Origin: an uncultured Butyricimonas sp.
GTDB taxonomy: Bacteria; Bacteroidota; Bacteroidia; Bacteroidales; Marinifilaceae
Direction: 5' to 3'
Assembly (NCBI GenBank): GCA_944320555.1
Contig: CALUHX010000014.1
Span: forward strand, 1 to 62,383
Length of the DNA stretch: 62,383 bases
Each line of letters begins with the position of its first letter. The stretch's first letter is position 1. The translations under genes were made by a program, and so were the position numbers. Below the pieces are notes generated by a model, which made no database searches, was not told the DNA's origin, and saw nothing but the letters and a program-made list of their open reading frames with translations. Positions 61,758-62,383 of the stretch are shown piece by piece.

Positions 61758-61792
61758 AGAAATGCCCTCGGATTGTTTTGCGGGGGCTTTCT
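61758..61792 (+). terminator. Probable terminator after the MFS gene
   Basis: AGAAA-GCCCTCG and CGGGGGC-TTTCT pair with one bulge and one G-U pair around a ten-base loop. The T run is short. Confidence 0.65.
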
Positions 61793-62383
61793 CGCCCTAA
61801 TGCCGTGGTTTAAAGGGGGCAATAAGCCATGTCGCTCGGTCGGGCTTCGGTGGAGGAACGGTGGGTGGTCGTCTGTCGTCGAACCGCCGCCGTCTCTCCT
61901 TCGTGCTGCGTTCGTGCCGCATGGCTTATTAGTGGCTTTAAATACGCTTATTGCTATGGCAAAACCCCTTGGGTGCGTGTCATTCCTTTTTGTGTGTCGC
62001 TTTAGGCATTGGCGGTGAATCCTGTCTTTTGGAGTTTATGGAAGTGTGAAACGCTGAGGAGGCGGTGTTCGCATTTAAGTCTCGTTTGAGAATGGTGCTT
62101 GGTTTCCCTTTCGTTGTTTTTCCCAGATTGTAAGGGAAGTTTTTGTGAAGATATTAGCTTGAAGGAGAGTCTGCTTGCTCCTCTTTTGTATTGCCCCAAA
62201 TGTTACAATATGATTCTTGGGCTGCATTGATGAAAAAATTAGCTTGTGTTATTTATGATATAAAGTGGTTGGTTAGTTATGAAAGTTTGTTTGTGGTTGC
62301 GTCGCATATATAGTCGTCCCTTAAAAATATTTTTATTTACTGTTATTCAGTTATTTAATCAATAAAAGTCTTTGATAATTCTG
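61793..62383. other. Gene-free end of the window
   Basis: I see no supportable gene in these ~590 bases. An inverted-repeat element occupies 61809-61942. The rest becomes AT-rich towards the end and may be the upstream region of a gene outside the window. Two short frames (28 and 65 codons) are open here, but neither has a recognisable sequence. Confidence 0.5.
61809..61942. repeat. Inverted-repeat element, 23-base arms
   Basis: The left arm (61809-61831) and the complement of the right arm (61920-61942) agree at 18 of 23 bases: TTTAAAG, five mismatches, then AATAAGCCATG. The arms enclose an 88-base GC-rich core. It could be a MITE-like remnant or a structured RNA. Confidence 0.6.

Noticed and set aside
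61773-62199. Short open frames near the end of the window (81 and 65 codons)
   Set aside because: One is read through the inverted-repeat element and the other has no promoter, domain or plausible start context.
1-62383. CRISPR array, tRNA, rRNA, prophage or insertion sequence with transposase
   Set aside because: I looked for repeat-spacer arrays, cloverleaf patterns, conserved rRNA stretches, phage structural genes and transposase motifs and saw none.

Overview
The window looks like a chromosomal segment of a gut-type member of the Bacteroidales. The evidence is a SusC/SusD pair with its own ECF sigma and FecR anti-sigma factor, TonB-dependent receptors, a GH84 hexosaminidase, bactofilins, FISUMP and TlpA/thioredoxin-like exported proteins, and promoters of the Bacteroidetes type (TAnnTTTG at -7). 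I found no rRNA, tRNA, CRISPR array or transposase. The family-level taxon cannot be fixed from this stretch; the style of the sigma/FecR/STN-SusC locus would suit Odoribacteraceae, which is a guess.

Layout. 1-237: the tail of a PD-(D/E)XK nuclease-type protein. 281-832 (-): an ECF sigma factor without an anti-sigma gene beside it, divergent from the next block. 1070-16548 (+): a tightly packed seven-gene export operon with an ABC ATPase, an ABC permease fused to a degenerate M1-peptidase-like region and a golvesin-like domain, TolC, a lipoprotein membrane-fusion protein, an RND permease, a second RND permease fused at its C terminus to an ABC ATPase, and an ABC-2-type permease. It ends in a strong terminator. 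This is the most unusual system in the window: the fused ABC domain is itself interrupted by a membrane insert, and secondary (RND) and primary (ABC) export machinery share one transcript and one polypeptide.

16800-22610 (-): a giant alpha-2-macroglobulin-like protein carrying a CarboxypepD_reg domain and a TonB-plug-like domain and keeping a thioester motif. It is divergent from an MTA/SAH-deaminase-type amidohydrolase (22799-24106). 24107-24400: a C-rich, G-poor tract and two 33-bp repeats. 24400-26180 (-): a small membrane protein, recO and rdgB. 26622-30256 (+): rsgA, a toxin-antitoxin pair bracketed by 37-bp copies of the rsgA 3' end, a YceD/DUF177 gene, rpmF and fabH. 30398-34389 (+): two overlapping bactofilin genes, an M1 aminopeptidase lipoprotein and kdsB.

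34386-45751 (+): ECF sigma, FecR, SusC, SusD, an Mx-peptidase-like lipoprotein, a FISUMP protein whose last ~40 residues are lost to a frameshift, and a double-thioredoxin-domain protein, closed by a terminator. 45813-46499 holds an 11-bp tandem repeat and a MITE-like element. Then come rnr (-), a GH84 beta-N-acetylglucosaminidase (+), an unknown secreted protein (-), a TonB receptor with a purple-acid-phosphatase-like protein (+), efp (+), the acpP-fabF-rnc block (-), purN (+) and a DHA2-like MFS exporter (+). The last 650 bases hold a terminator and an inverted-repeat element but no gene I can support.

Functionally, the housekeeping genes (lipid synthesis, translation, RNA processing, DNA repair, KDO activation) are interleaved with three accessory envelope systems: the hybrid RND/ABC exporter, the SusCD/thioredoxin locus and the TonB receptor/phosphatase pair.
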